DNA of 38,571 nucleotides, taken from the IMG/VR virus record IMGVR_UViG_3300022933_000011, positions 1 to 38,571 of that record. One strand, 5' to 3'. This document shows positions 1-5,407 of the stretch, piece by piece (the stretch's first letter is position 1; every line of letters begins with the position of its first letter). The stretch comes from a virus. Below the pieces are notes generated by a model. That model did no database searches and was not told the origin of the DNA. It worked only from the letters and a program-made list of their open reading frames with translations. The position numbers and the translations under genes are program-made.

Positions 1-236
1 TAGTCAAACGGGGAGGGGCGAAAGCCTCTCCCTACCGGCCGGTCCAGGCCCGCCCCGGTATTACCCGGGCGGCTTCCATCGTGTGAATCTCTCGTGTGAA
101 TCCCCCGGTGCAACCCTGATCTACTGGGTAGGTGTGAATCTGGCCTGGTCCGGCGACTGGGTAGGTGTGAATCTGACCCGGCCTTGTCCGGCCTACCGGG
201 TAGGTGTGAATCTGGAGTGTGAATCCGGCCTCCGTG

Positions 237-250
237 TGTCACATGTGACA
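237..250. promoter_or_regulatory. Perfect 14-bp palindrome TGTCACATGTGACA
   Basis: Uninterrupted palindrome TGTCACATGTGACA just after the repeat cluster and before the 261-288 hairpin. It differs in half-site order from the TGTGA-N6-TCACA boxes elsewhere in the left arm, so it could bind a different dimeric regulator. No promoter can be assigned to it in the window. Confidence 0.5.
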
Positions 251-260
251 TATGACCGGG

Positions 261-288
261 GTGACCCCCACCCCAGGGTGGGGGTCAC
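261..288 (-). terminator. Hairpin downstream of the 298-657 gene
   Basis: A perfect 11-bp stem (GTGACCCCCAC pairing with GTGGGGGTCAC) with a 6-nt loop begins 9 bases after the stop codon at 298. It has no T-tract, so it is either a weak intrinsic terminator, an mRNA 3'-end stabiliser or an operator. Confidence 0.5.
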
Positions 289-297
289 TCTCCGTGG

Positions 298-657
298 TCA
301 GTCGCCGACGTTGTCGATAGCGACGGTGGCGACGTGCTTCGGCCCTTCGTCGGTAACCCCGAGCCCGATTCCTTCGTAGAGGATTTCGACGATCGGAGCA
401 TCGACCCCCATCCCGACCCAGTCACACTCCGTCTCCGCCGTGACCGTCCACGGACCGAACGTGATGGAGTGGTAGCGGTCGTCGCCGTTGGCGGCCCACC
501 ACAGACTCGCCAGCATTTCGGCGAAATGAGCCGTGACGGCTACGTCCAGTCCCAGATCGTCGTCGGCTGCGATCACGTTGTAGGCCGTAGCCCACTCGGC
601 GTCGCGGTTGTGGATGGTGGGTTGCCCCAGTGGCCAGAAATCGGTCATGGTCTTCAT
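298..657 (-). CDS. Hypothetical protein, 119 aa
   Basis: Function not recognised. It is an acidic, soluble protein without membrane segments, beginning MKTMTDFWPLGQ. The ATG at 657 follows a strong ribosome binding site (AAGGGAGAAGGAAACA before ATG) of the same type as four other left-arm genes. Its own promoter is visible upstream (TTGGTT, 16-nt spacer, TACACT at 689-716) with a CRP-like box at 748-761. It is the last gene at the left end and a perfect hairpin follows its stop, so it looks like a monocistronic unit. The overlapping plus-strand reading frames are shadows. Confidence 0.75.
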   Translation of the reverse strand: MKTMTDFWPLGQPTIHNRDAEWATAYNVIAADDDLGLDVAVTAHFAEMLASLWWAANGDDRYHSITFGPWTVTAETECDWVGMGVDAPIVEILYEGIGLGVTDEGPKHVATVAIDNVGD

Positions 658-688
658 TGTTTCCTTCTCCCTTGTAGTTGGTATTATC

Positions 689-761
689 AGTGTACCGGTC
701 TGGCAGCGAAAACCAACCTCAAGTGGACGATATTTCTGGTTTCTGGCGTGACGTGTGTCAC
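689..761 (-). promoter_or_regulatory. Promoter of the 298-657 gene with a CRP-like box
   Basis: On the minus strand: -10 TACACT (689-694), 16-nt spacer, -35 TTGGTT (711-716), and palindrome GTGAC-GTGT-GTCAC at 748-761. With the start placed about 7 nt after the -10, the palindrome centre is near -72.5. The stretch just upstream of the -35 (ACTTGAGG) is shared with the promoters of the 902 and 6039 genes. Confidence 0.7.
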
Positions 762-827
762 ACTACCTGGCCCGGGACCGGGGCTCCCGGCCCGGGGCCG
801 AGCGGCCGGATCGAACAGGTGTTCGGT

Positions 828-858
828 GGTCATGTGTCACACCGGTCATGTGTCACAC
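828..858. repeat. Tandem direct repeat GGTCATGTGTCACAC x2
   Basis: Two identical 15-bp copies at 828-842 and 844-858, separated by one base, in the gap between the 902 gene stop and the next promoter. Each contains the half-site TGTCACA, so the pair could be an accessory operator. Confidence 0.6.
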
Positions 859-901
859 GATGGGGCCGACCCGCTGTGGGTCGACCCGACCGCTTGCCTC
901 C

Positions 902-1285
902 TTAGATTGCCGTGGGACTGATGTCTACGCCTTCAGGGCGGTCCGTGATGTTCTTCATGAAATCCTGAAGGTCTACGGGGCACCAGACTGTCACGTGGCG
1001 TTCTACGTCCTTCGCGCCCTTGGCGATGCCGCCGCGACCTGCGGGACGCTTGACGCTCACAACGTAGGTGTTGATACCGACCCTAGCGACGTGGATAGGG
1101 GTAGGCGCCCCCGCGAACGCTGAGTGCCAGTCATTCTTACGGTACTCAACAAGCGGACTCAGTCCCTCCTCCGTGCGTCCCTTGCAGGCATCGAAGAAGT
1201 ACTTGATGAATGATGCCCGCTGACCGGATGCGCCCATGGGCTTGCCGTCACTCTTGCGATTGGTGTTGTGCTTGACTCTGATCAT
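902..1285 (-). CDS. Hypothetical basic protein, 127 aa
   Basis: Function not recognised. The N-terminus is very basic (MIRVKHNTNRKSDGKPMG) and the protein is rich in K/R overall, which suggests nucleic-acid binding but is not diagnostic. The true start is the ATG at 1285, placed by the conserved leader AAGGGAGAAACCAAATG; a longer frame from 1315 simply translates this leader. Its own promoter is at 1315-1343 and two CRP-like boxes lie at 1374-1387 and 1398-1411. It is followed by a 244-bp gap containing only regulatory sequence. Confidence 0.75.
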   Translation of the reverse strand: MIRVKHNTNRKSDGKPMGASGQRASFIKYFFDACKGRTEEGLSPLVEYRKNDWHSAFAGAPTPIHVARVGINTYVVSVKRPAGRGGIAKGAKDVERHVTVWCPVDLQDFMKNITDRPEGVDISPTAI

Positions 1286-1314
1286 TTGGTTTCTCCCTTG
1301 TTGCTTGTAGGGCA

Positions 1315-1411
1315 ATGCTATCGGTTTTCACCCCGTCTCGAAACCTCAAGTAGAAGAAATCCCTGATTCTGGTGTGACGTGCGGCACACCCCGAACTGTG
1401 ACGGGCGTCAC
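1315..1411 (-). promoter_or_regulatory. Promoter of the 902-1285 gene with two CRP-like boxes
   Basis: -10 TAGCAT (1315-1320), 17-nt spacer, weak -35 TTTCGA (1338-1343). GTGAC-GTGC-GGCAC at 1374-1387 is centred near -72.5, and the perfect GTGAC-GGGC-GTCAC at 1398-1411 near -96.5. The weak -35 fits a promoter needing an activator. Confidence 0.6.
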
Positions 1412-1449
1412 AGCCCCAGATCCCGACCCGGCCGCAACGCCCGGCTTCT

Positions 1450-1513
1450 CCCGGTGCATGCCCGGTCTGCTGGACAGGTGTGAATCTGTCGTGTGAATCT
1501 GTCGTGTGAATCC
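1450..1513 (+). repeat. Bipartite element with three 13-bp-spaced GTGTGAATC repeats
   Basis: CCCGGTGCAT at 1450-1459 begins exactly 28 bp before GTGTGAATCT at 1478-1487. Two further copies follow at 1491-1500 and 1504-1513. The same box-to-repeat distance recurs at 104/132, 1895/1923, 3807/3835 and 5066/5094, and with a TGGGATGC-type box at four sites in 9473-9621. Confidence 0.75.
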
Positions 1514-1525
1514 TGTCACACCACG

Positions 1526-1555
1526 TTGGTTTCATCCACTAAAGGTTGGTAGTAT
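1526..1555 (+). promoter_or_regulatory. Promoter of the plus-strand 1590-1841 gene
   Basis: TTGGTT (1526-1531), 18-nt spacer, TAGTAT (1550-1555). It is the same promoter type as the minus-strand left-arm genes but points the other way. The three GTGTGAATC repeats lie just upstream. Confidence 0.55.
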
Positions 1556-1589
1556 GGGGGTACAAGCAAGCAACCAAGGGAGAAACCAA

Positions 1590-1841
1590 ATGAGTCACCT
1601 TTACACCGGAGCCGACACCTGCCACTGGCTTGTGGAGCGGCCCAACAACAACCCCGAGCCGACGTGCCGAGAAGACATGTACGACATCGGCGACTGCGGG
1701 GCAACCTTGACCCTGAAGCGGGAGAACAACTCGGACGGCTGGGAGTGCGAGATGGGTCACCATCATTGGGAGTACGGCTCCCCGATGCAGCGGATAGAAG
1801 AAGCCGACGAAGCCCTGGCCGAATACTACGGAATGGATTGA
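1590..1841 (+). CDS. Hypothetical small acidic protein, 83 aa
   Basis: Function not recognised. The ATG at 1590 is fixed by the same leader (AAGGGAGAAACCAAATG) that precedes minus-strand genes at 1285 and 3663, so this is a genuine left-arm gene in inverted orientation. The protein is rich in Cys, His, Asp and Glu (Cys at about 11, 26, 34 and 53; a GHHHWEYG stretch near residue 56), so a metal-binding fold is possible. It has no membrane segment. A GC-rich hairpin (1848-1863) follows the stop. Confidence 0.7.
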   Translation: MSHLYTGADTCHWLVERPNNNPEPTCREDMYDIGDCGATLTLKRENNSDGWECEMGHHHWEYGSPMQRIEEADEALAEYYGMD

Positions 1842-1847
1842 GCCCAC

Positions 1848-1863
1848 GGGCCCCACGGGGCCC
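1848..1863 (+). terminator. GC-rich hairpin after the 1590-1841 gene
   Basis: Perfect 7-bp stem GGGCCCC/GGGGCCC with a 2-nt loop in the strict pairing (a slightly shorter stem would give a larger loop), seven bases after the stop codon. No T-tract. It could act on both strands because the minus-strand gene at 1931 ends about 70 bp further right. Confidence 0.45.
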
Positions 1864-1894
1864 AAAGGGTCCCCGGGCCAACGCCCGGCCTTCC

Positions 1895-1932
1895 CCCGGT
1901 GCATCGACCCCTCAAATGTTGCGTGTGAATCT
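1895..1932 (+). repeat. Bipartite repeat CCCGGTGCAT-N18-GTGTGAATCT
   Basis: CCCGGTGCAT at 1895-1904 and GTGTGAATCT at 1923-1932, starts 28 bp apart. The 3' part overlaps the stop codon of the minus-strand 1931-2161 gene. Confidence 0.7.
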
Positions 1933-2161
1933 AGACGCAGTCGCCGCAAACCAGTTCATTGCCGATCGGCTCCCAATCATCGACAACCAGTTGCTGACAG
2001 CGGTCGCAACGCACCGCCTGACATTCGGCGCACAGATAGCCATCCAGAGTGTCGGTTGTGGCTGGCACCCGGTTGACCCATCTGCCCGCCCCGGGGCTGG
2101 TGTCCTGCAAGCAGACAACGCATTTGTCGCCTATGTCTGTGATTTGTGTGGTTGTGTTCAT
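1931..2161 (-). CDS. Zinc-ribbon microprotein, 76 aa
   Basis: Four CxxC pairs are visible: CVVC (residues 14-17), CAEC (44-47), CDRC (52-55) and CGDC (72-75), enough for one or two structural zinc sites. The middle part is acidic and polar with no membrane segment. Such proteins in phages usually bind DNA, RNA or host proteins, but the role here is unknown. The ATG lies three bases after the 3' end of the tRNA-like element at 2164-2242 and no separate promoter or good ribosome binding site is seen. It is probably cotranscribed with the small gene at 2325-2447, with translation following RNA processing or read-through. Confidence 0.65.
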   Translation of the reverse strand: MNTTTQITDIGDKCVVCLQDTSPGAGRWVNRVPATTDTLDGYLCAECQAVRCDRCQQLVVDDWEPIGNELVCGDCV

Positions 2162-2163
2162 AG

Positions 2164-2242
2164 TGGAGGTGCCGGGAATCGAACCCGGGTCCCCTAGAGG
2201 GCCGCAAGCGGATTTCTCTAGGGTCTAAACCTTTGCACCCCC
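2164..2242 (-). ncRNA. tRNA-like (tmRNA-like) RNA lacking an anticodon loop
   Basis: On the minus strand a 7-bp acceptor-type stem (GGGGGTG with CACCTCC, one G-U) encloses a canonical T arm (CCGGG-TTCGATT-CCCGG) and a D-like segment GGTTTAGAC resembling the GGTTTCGAC of tmRNA tRNA-like domains. Where the anticodon arm should be there is a long stem, CCCTAGAG/CTCTAGGG (2216-2223 with 2192-2199), topped by a CCG-CTTG-CGG hairpin, a stable CUUG tetraloop. No 7-nt anticodon loop can be drawn. The 3' end is a discriminator A without encoded CCA. It could be a reduced tmRNA-type domain, a tRNA decoy or a degenerate tRNA. Two other hairpins precede it. Confidence 0.6.
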
Positions 2243-2250
2243 GGGGCCGA

Positions 2251-2279
2251 CCGGGAGGGGAAGGGAGGTATCCTCCCGG
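2251..2279 (-). other. GC-rich hairpin upstream of the tRNA-like RNA
   Basis: CCGGGAGG pairs with CCTCCCGG across a 13-nt loop. A competing smaller hairpin GGGAGG-TAT-CCTCCC lies inside at 2263-2277. The position, between the 2286-2316 hairpin and the tRNA-like RNA, suggests a processing or read-through control region. Confidence 0.35.
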
Positions 2280-2285
2280 CCGGGT

Positions 2286-2316
2286 CCCACCAGTGCCCTG
2301 AGGTGGCACTGGTGGG
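2286..2316 (-). terminator. Hairpin after the 2325-2447 gene
   Basis: A perfect 12-bp stem (CCCACCAGTGCC with GGCACTGGTGGG) with a 7-nt loop, nine bases after the stop codon at 2325. No T-tract is present, so it may be leaky, which would let the tRNA-like RNA and the 1931-2161 gene be expressed from the same promoter. Confidence 0.55.
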
Positions 2317-2324
2317 GATCTTGG

Positions 2325-2447
2325 TCAGTCTTCGTCGACGTATTCGTCCTCCCGGCGGGCCTTGTCGTGGTCCATGGGGTCCGGCTCGATGTCGATTCCG
2401 TAGACGTTTTTGGCGAAGTCTGCGAAGAAGTCTGTTTTGTGGTTCAT
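2325..2447 (-). CDS. Hypothetical microprotein, 40 aa
   Basis: Starts at the ATG at 2447 after the shared-type ribosome binding site AAGGGAGAAAAGA and runs MNHKTDFFADFAKN to a very acidic C-terminus ending EYVDED. It has its own -10/-35 promoter (2481-2509), and a strong hairpin follows its stop. Function not recognised; the strongly acidic tail could mimic DNA, but this is only a guess. Confidence 0.7.
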   Translation of the reverse strand: MNHKTDFFADFAKNVYGIDIEPDPMDHDKARREDEYVDED

Positions 2448-2480
2448 GTCTTTTCTCCCTTGTTGGTTTGTTCTACTGTC

Positions 2481-2509
2481 AGTGTAACGGGGTGGGGCTG
2501 GTTTCCCAA
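2481..2509 (-). promoter_or_regulatory. Promoter of the 2325-2447 gene
   Basis: -10 TACACT (2481-2486), 17-nt spacer, -35 TTGGGA (2504-2509). Unlike most left-arm promoters, no CRP-like palindrome is visible within about 80 bp upstream. Confidence 0.6.
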
Positions 2510-2532
2510 CCCCCGCCCGAATGTTTCTAGGA

Positions 2533-2697
2533 TTACTCCCGGCTGGCGTCGAATGCCATCTCGGCGATGAAATCGCTGACGTTCTCGTCGTGGTCTGCTT
2601 CTGAGTCGCAGTCCCATGGGCATTCTTCGTCGTGCTCTTCCTGGTCCCAGCAGTCTGTCCAGTCGGTAATCGGTGGGCTATAGGTTGGTCCGTTCAT
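2533..2697 (-). CDS. Hypothetical acidic microprotein, 54 aa
   Basis: The ATG at 2697 is set by the conserved ribosome binding site AAGGGAGAAAAGAC. The protein is strongly acidic (for example DQEEHDEECPWDCDSEAD near residues 16-33) with two cysteines. No known family is recognised. It has its own promoter with a CRP-like box that overlaps the last codons of the ardC gene upstream. The longer frame from 2772 translates promoter sequence and is not believed. Confidence 0.65.
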   Translation of the reverse strand: MNGPTYSPPITDWTDCWDQEEHDEECPWDCDSEADHDENVSDFIAEMAFDASRE

Positions 2698-2726
2698 GTC
2701 TTTTCTCCCTTGTTGCTTATAGTTGT

Positions 2727-2779
2727 AGTGTATCGTTCCAGTGGACCAATACCAACGTCTAGCGTGTGACATCCGTCAC
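2727..2779 (-). promoter_or_regulatory. Promoter of the 2533-2697 gene with a CRP-like box
   Basis: -10 TACACT (2727-2732), 17-nt spacer, -35 TTGGTA (2750-2755), then after 10 nt the palindrome GTGAC-ATCC-GTCAC (2766-2779; TGTGA-N6-TCACA in full). Its centre is near -52.5. The box overlaps the 3' end of the ardC gene. Confidence 0.7.
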
Positions 2780-3663
2780 ACCGTCACAACCTCCGGCACC
2801 ACCGCCACCTCATTCAGAAACTTGACAGCCCTACTCGCCCGGCTGGCCGCATCCCACACGAACGCGTGGTCATTCTTCAGGGCCTTGAGCCATGAACCAA
2901 TGTAGGCAGCGTGATCCGGCCGTGGATCCGCTGCGATCCCGTGCTGGTTGCAAAGAAACACCGAACCGAGTTCCGCGACCAGTTCCTCGAAAGCGTACTC
3001 ATCCCGGCCATCCTTGACCTTCTGTCGGTTCGCACGGGCCTCCGGCTTCGTCCAGTGAGTGTGCTCATGGGCAACGGTAGCGAACCACCCGGCGGGCGTC
3101 TCGAACTGAGTGTCCAACGGGGTCACGATGAAATCATCCTGCGGGTTGTAGAACGCCCGGTCGGATGGTTGCTCACGCCAATCTGAGCCGATCGACTGGA
3201 ACCACTCCCGGTGGGCCTGCACGTCGATGTTTTCGTTTACGAGAGGCTGCTCCGGCGGTGGCGGGGCGTCGTCGACCTGAGAGGCATGAAACACGTTGTA
3301 GCCTCGCATGATCCGGCGCTCTGTCCAGTCGCCGTGCTCCGGCCGCTTGGACTTCCACTGTCCGCTAGGGCTCACGAACGAACGCCCCCAGTAGATGATG
3401 GCTGTCCCGGTCTCGCCCTTGCGGACCTGTGCGCCTAGTTTCGTCCATCCCTTATAGGTGGACCAGCGCGGGTCAGATGGATCCGGTGAGAGGATGGAGA
3501 GAATCATCATGTTCCCTCCGGTGTAGACGCTTCCGCTTGATGGGTTGCGCGGCGTCCCGGAGATGCCTTGCCACGGCTTCGTCCATGTCTCCGGCTCGTT
3601 GGTTAGGGCGTGGATTACTGCTTCCGTTAGTTTCTGCTGCACTAGGTCGGTCTTAGCACTCAT
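2776..3663 (-). CDS. ardC: ArdC-like antirestriction protein
   Basis: ArdC-type proteins shield incoming DNA from host restriction; the family has an N-terminal ssDNA-binding domain (DUF1738) and a C-terminal zincin-like metallopeptidase domain. Both are visible in these 295 aa. The N-terminal part has the typical run PWTKPWQ-like region, W-rich segment, KLGAQVRKGETGTAIIYW (about residues 80-97) and YNVFHASQVDD. The C-terminal part has the zinc motif HEHTH followed by EELVAELGS, the third-ligand region. The start is ATG 3663, fixed by AAGGGAGAAACCAAATG; a frame extending to 3816 reads through the promoter. Expression from a CRP-box promoter in the accessory arm fits an early protective role (inferred). 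Confidence 0.9.
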   Translation of the reverse strand: MSAKTDLVQQKLTEAVIHALTNEPETWTKPWQGISGTPRNPSSGSVYTGGNMMILSILSPDPSDPRWSTYKGWTKLGAQVRKGETGTAIIYWGRSFVSPSGQWKSKRPEHGDWTERRIMRGYNVFHASQVDDAPPPPEQPLVNENIDVQAHREWFQSIGSDWREQPSDRAFYNPQDDFIVTPLDTQFETPAGWFATVAHEHTHWTKPEARANRQKVKDGRDEYAFEELVAELGSVFLCNQHGIAADPRPDHAAYIGSWLKALKNDHAFVWDAASRASRAVKFLNEVAVVPEVVTV

Positions 3664-3692
3664 TTGGTTTCTCCCTTGTTGGTCATACAGTA

Positions 3693-3735
3693 ATGCTACC
3701 GGTAGTTGACGGGTTTCCACCGTGACATCCGTCAC
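3693..3735 (-). promoter_or_regulatory. ardC promoter with CRP-like box
   Basis: -10 TAGCAT (3693-3698) preceded by the element GTCAACTACCGG, and GTGAC-ATCC-GTCAC at 3722-3735 lying 23 nt upstream of the -10, where it abuts the expected -35. The centre is near -42.5 from the predicted start, a class II activator position. No good -35 hexamer is present. Confidence 0.65.
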
Positions 3736-3806
3736 ACCAGACCCGCCAAAGCCCCCGGTGATCATCACAACCCACCCGGTCCACGCCAACAAGCCCCCCC
3801 GGCTCT

Positions 3807-3857
3807 CCCGGTGCATCTGGATCTTGCAGCGGTCGTGTGAATCTGCCGCGTGAATCT
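3807..3857 (+). repeat. Bipartite repeat with a second copy 13 bp on
   Basis: CCCGGTGCAT at 3807-3816, GTGTGAATCT at 3835-3844 (starts 28 bp apart) and GCGTGAATCT at 3848-3857. Confidence 0.7.
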
Positions 3858-4032
3858 AGACCCTGGCCCCCTCACGCATCACAAACCATTACATCCCCTC
3901 CATTGGTCGGTTGTGACAATGCTGCCTAGTTGCCTTGAGGGTCCAGTTGCCGTAGGAGCCGCCACCTGCGAGGTTGGTGCCGATCTGTTTCGATCGCCGT
4001 CACACCCGGTGCATCCAAGTTGCCCAGCCGCA

Positions 4033-4410
4033 TTAGCCATTCCACCTTTCGACAGTCACTTTGTAGGTGTGGTGCTCGCCTTTGACGGTGAACGATGCTT
4101 CCGTTTCACCGAGACCGCCCATCGTCATCGTGCTCGGCCATTCGTATGGTGTAAGCCTGCTAATGCCGCCCCGGAGCGCGTTGGAGATCAGTTCCGTTTC
4201 GTCCTGCTGGACGAGGTGCCTGATCTGACCGAGCGCCCATTCGCGAGCGTCGGCCATAGTGAGGTGCTGGTACCGCCCGTCGCGGACCCTGCCGGACGGA
4301 GAAGCCGCCTCAGCGGCCCACCCCTCAACTTCCTTCCGAACGGTCGCCGTGTAGCGGGTGTCTGTGGTCAGGACGTAGTGCCCGGCCTCAATCTTCTCCC
4401 ACTCATTCAT
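4033..4410 (-). CDS. Hypothetical protein, 125 aa
   Basis: Third gene of a three-gene coupled operon (4523-4951, 4407-4526, 4033-4410). Its ATG at 4410 overlaps the stop of the preceding gene in the form ATGA. It begins MNEWEKIEAGHYVLTTD and is predicted soluble with alternating beta-rich segments (GHYVLTTDTRYTATVRK; HHTYKVTVERW at the end). The family is not recognised. The extension to 4443 overlaps the upstream gene and is rejected. Confidence 0.65.
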   Translation of the reverse strand: MNEWEKIEAGHYVLTTDTRYTATVRKEVEGWAAEAASPSGRVRDGRYQHLTMADAREWALGQIRHLVQQDETELISNALRGGISRLTPYEWPSTMTMGGLGETEASFTVKGEHHTYKVTVERWNG

Positions 4411-4526
4411 GCCGACACCCCCTGTTCCGCGCATCCTGAACACACGCGGTCATCGCCAATCATCACGCCTTCACCGTTGGCAACCTCGTCGCCGCACCAG
4501 TCGCACGCTAGTTCGGGATTCCTCAT
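4407..4526 (-). CDS. Zinc-finger-like microprotein, 39 aa
   Basis: A small gene between two coupled neighbours. The ATG at 4526 overlaps the stop of the 4523-4951 gene (ATGA), and its own stop overlaps the next start in the same way. It has two cysteine pairs, CDWC (residues 8-11) and CSGC (29-32), spaced like a minimal treble-clef or zinc-ribbon finger. The tight coupling on both sides is the main evidence that it is translated. Function unknown. Confidence 0.65.
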   Translation of the reverse strand: MRNPELACDWCGDEVANGEGVMIGDDRVCSGCAEQGVSA

Positions 4527-4951
4527 GCCGACACCGGTCCTGCTGATGCGTCCACGTCCCGGGACTGCTGCATTCGGGCGGCGCATTCAGCGACAGTCCA
4601 CTCGCCCTCCATAAGCATCATGCCTTTGGAGACTTCGCCCTCAATGAATCCCAAGGGCACCGGGGTGGTGTTGCCTTCGCCGTCGTGGCCTGCGAACACG
4701 ACAGGGCCGACGAGCCGATAGCCGCCGTTCCCGGTCCAATGGTTGACGATGTGTGTGGCTAGCAAGTTGAGATAGAAATCCTGTGGGTTTCGTAGCAGCC
4801 CTTCTTCGTTGCACCATGCATCGGCTCCTCCCGGGAGGCCAACGCATTCGATCATGCCGTCAACAAGTGTTGACAGGTCGTTGTAGGTGTTGTCTGTGGG
4901 GGTGACGCGGAAGGCATCGCCGTTGTCGTTGATTACTAGGTAGTTGGTCAT
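4523..4951 (-). CDS. DUF3846-like protein, 142 aa
   Basis: The N-terminus MTNYLVINDNGDAFRV, the central ADAWCNEEGLLRNPQDF and the later YRLVGPVVFAGHDGEG match the pattern of DUF3846 proteins (a CNEEG motif followed by a short beta hairpin), which are common in actinobacterial plasmids and phages and of unknown function. The ATG at 4951 lies 6 nt after the -10 TAGTAT, so the mRNA is predicted to be leaderless. First gene of a coupled three-gene operon. The C-terminal 30 residues have no match I recognise. Confidence 0.7.
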   Translation of the reverse strand: MTNYLVINDNGDAFRVTPTDNTYNDLSTLVDGMIECVGLPGGADAWCNEEGLLRNPQDFYLNLLATHIVNHWTGNGGYRLVGPVVFAGHDGEGNTTPVPLGFIEGEVSKGMMLMEGEWTVAECAARMQQSRDVDASAGPVSA

Positions 4952-4957
4952 AGGGTA

Positions 4958-5000
4958 ATACTACCGGCAGTTGACGGCTTTCAGACGTGACATCCGTCAC
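4958..5000 (-). promoter_or_regulatory. Leaderless promoter with CRP-like box (4523-4951 operon)
   Basis: -10 TAGTAT (4958-4963) ends six bases before the ATG. GTGAC-ATCC-GTCAC at 4987-5000 is centred at -42.5 if transcription starts at the A of ATG. The element GTCAACTGCCGG precedes the -10, as in the 7263 and 8704 promoters. Confidence 0.7.
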
Positions 5001-5058
5001 AACACCCCCGCCAAAGCCCCCGGTGTCACCTGCATTGCACCAGACCCACCACCGACGT

Positions 5059-5103
5059 GTGTGAATCCGGTGCAACACGTGTGAATCTAAGACGTGTGAA
5101 TCT
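5059..5103 (+). repeat. Three GTGTGAATC repeats with TCCGGTGCAA box
   Basis: Copies at 5059 (ending C), 5079 and 5094. The TCCGGTGCAA box at 5066-5075 starts 28 bp before the copy at 5094. The last copy overlaps the stop codon of the 5102-5407 gene. Confidence 0.7.
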
Positions 5104-5407
5104 AAGAAGCCCGCAAGGACTTCCTGCCGTCGTTCGTCACAAACCCAGCATGATAGATAGGGACCTGGAGGGCCTCCCCGGCTATCCCATGCCTAACCAT
5201 GAACGATTCCGCTGTCGCCCGGTACTTCCAGATAGAAGCCTGAGATTTGTCTTTAGTCCCGTAGAAGCGACGCCCATCGGTCATGTACCTGTAGTAATGC
5301 CCATGGGTTCCCGGTAGGTCCGCTGGCCGCATAGCCCACATGTCGCCGCAGTCACCCAGCCACGACACAGTTGATTTGAGAGGCCAACGGACAGCCCACC
5401 CGGTCAT
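5102..5407 (-). CDS. Hypothetical protein, 101 aa
   Basis: Last gene of the operon 6039-6128, 5404-6039, 5102-5407; its ATG overlaps the upstream stop as ATGA. Aromatic-rich (W at about 4, 8, 16 and 24; GHYYRYMTDGRRFYGT near 36-51). No family recognised and no membrane segment. A GTGTGAATCT repeat overlaps its stop codon. Confidence 0.65.
   Translation of the reverse strand: MTGWAVRWPLKSTVSWLGDCGDMWAMRPADLPGTHGHYYRYMTDGRRFYGTKDKSQASIWKYRATAESFMVRHGIAGEALQVPIYHAGFVTNDGRKSLRAS

Larger units (their letters stand above)
1..297. other. Left-end intergenic region with clustered GTGTGAATC(T/C) repeats
   Basis: No convincing gene is seen here. The region holds six copies of the 10-mer GTGTGAATCT/C at 81, 94, 132, 165, 204 and 217, all in the same orientation. 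Two pairs (81/94 and 204/217) are spaced exactly 13 bp. The copy at 132 has a CCCGGTGCAA box starting 28 bp upstream at 104. A perfect 14-bp palindrome follows at 237-250, and a hairpin at 261-288 abuts the next gene's stop. An ORF reading through 83-379 is only a translation of these repeats. Confidence 0.75.
1286..1589. other. Divergent intergenic region (304 bp)
   Basis: The gap separates the minus-strand 902-1285 gene from the plus-strand 1590-1841 gene. It carries the promoter and operators of the former, the promoter of the latter (1526-1555), a CCCGGTGCAT box at 1450, and three GTGTGAATC(T/C) copies at 1478, 1491 and 1504 spaced exactly 13 bp apart. No gene is seen. Confidence 0.7.
3664..4032. 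other. Intergenic region upstream of ardC (369 bp)
   Basis: Holds the ardC promoter and operator, a CCCGGTGCAT box at 3807 with repeats at 3835 (GTGTGAATCT) and 3848 (GCGTGAATCT, 13 bp later), and a lone CCCGGTGCAT at 4005. Two small minus-strand ORFs begin at the end of the 4033-4410 gene: one of 34 aa from the TAATG at 4033 (to 3929) and one of 53 aa from 4040 (to 3879). Both could be translationally coupled, but neither has recognisable features, so they are not called as genes. Confidence 0.5.

Noticed and set aside
1539-1949. Minus-strand ORF opposite the 1590-1841 gene
   Set aside because: It has no ribosome binding site and is antisense to a gene with a clear leader.
2164-2242. Ordinary tRNA gene
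   Set aside because: No 5-bp anticodon stem with a 7-nt loop can be drawn; the middle folds as a long stem with a CUUG tetraloop.
3664-3816. N-terminal extension of ArdC
   Set aside because: It translates the promoter, operator and leader. The conserved ribosome binding site fixes the start at 3663.
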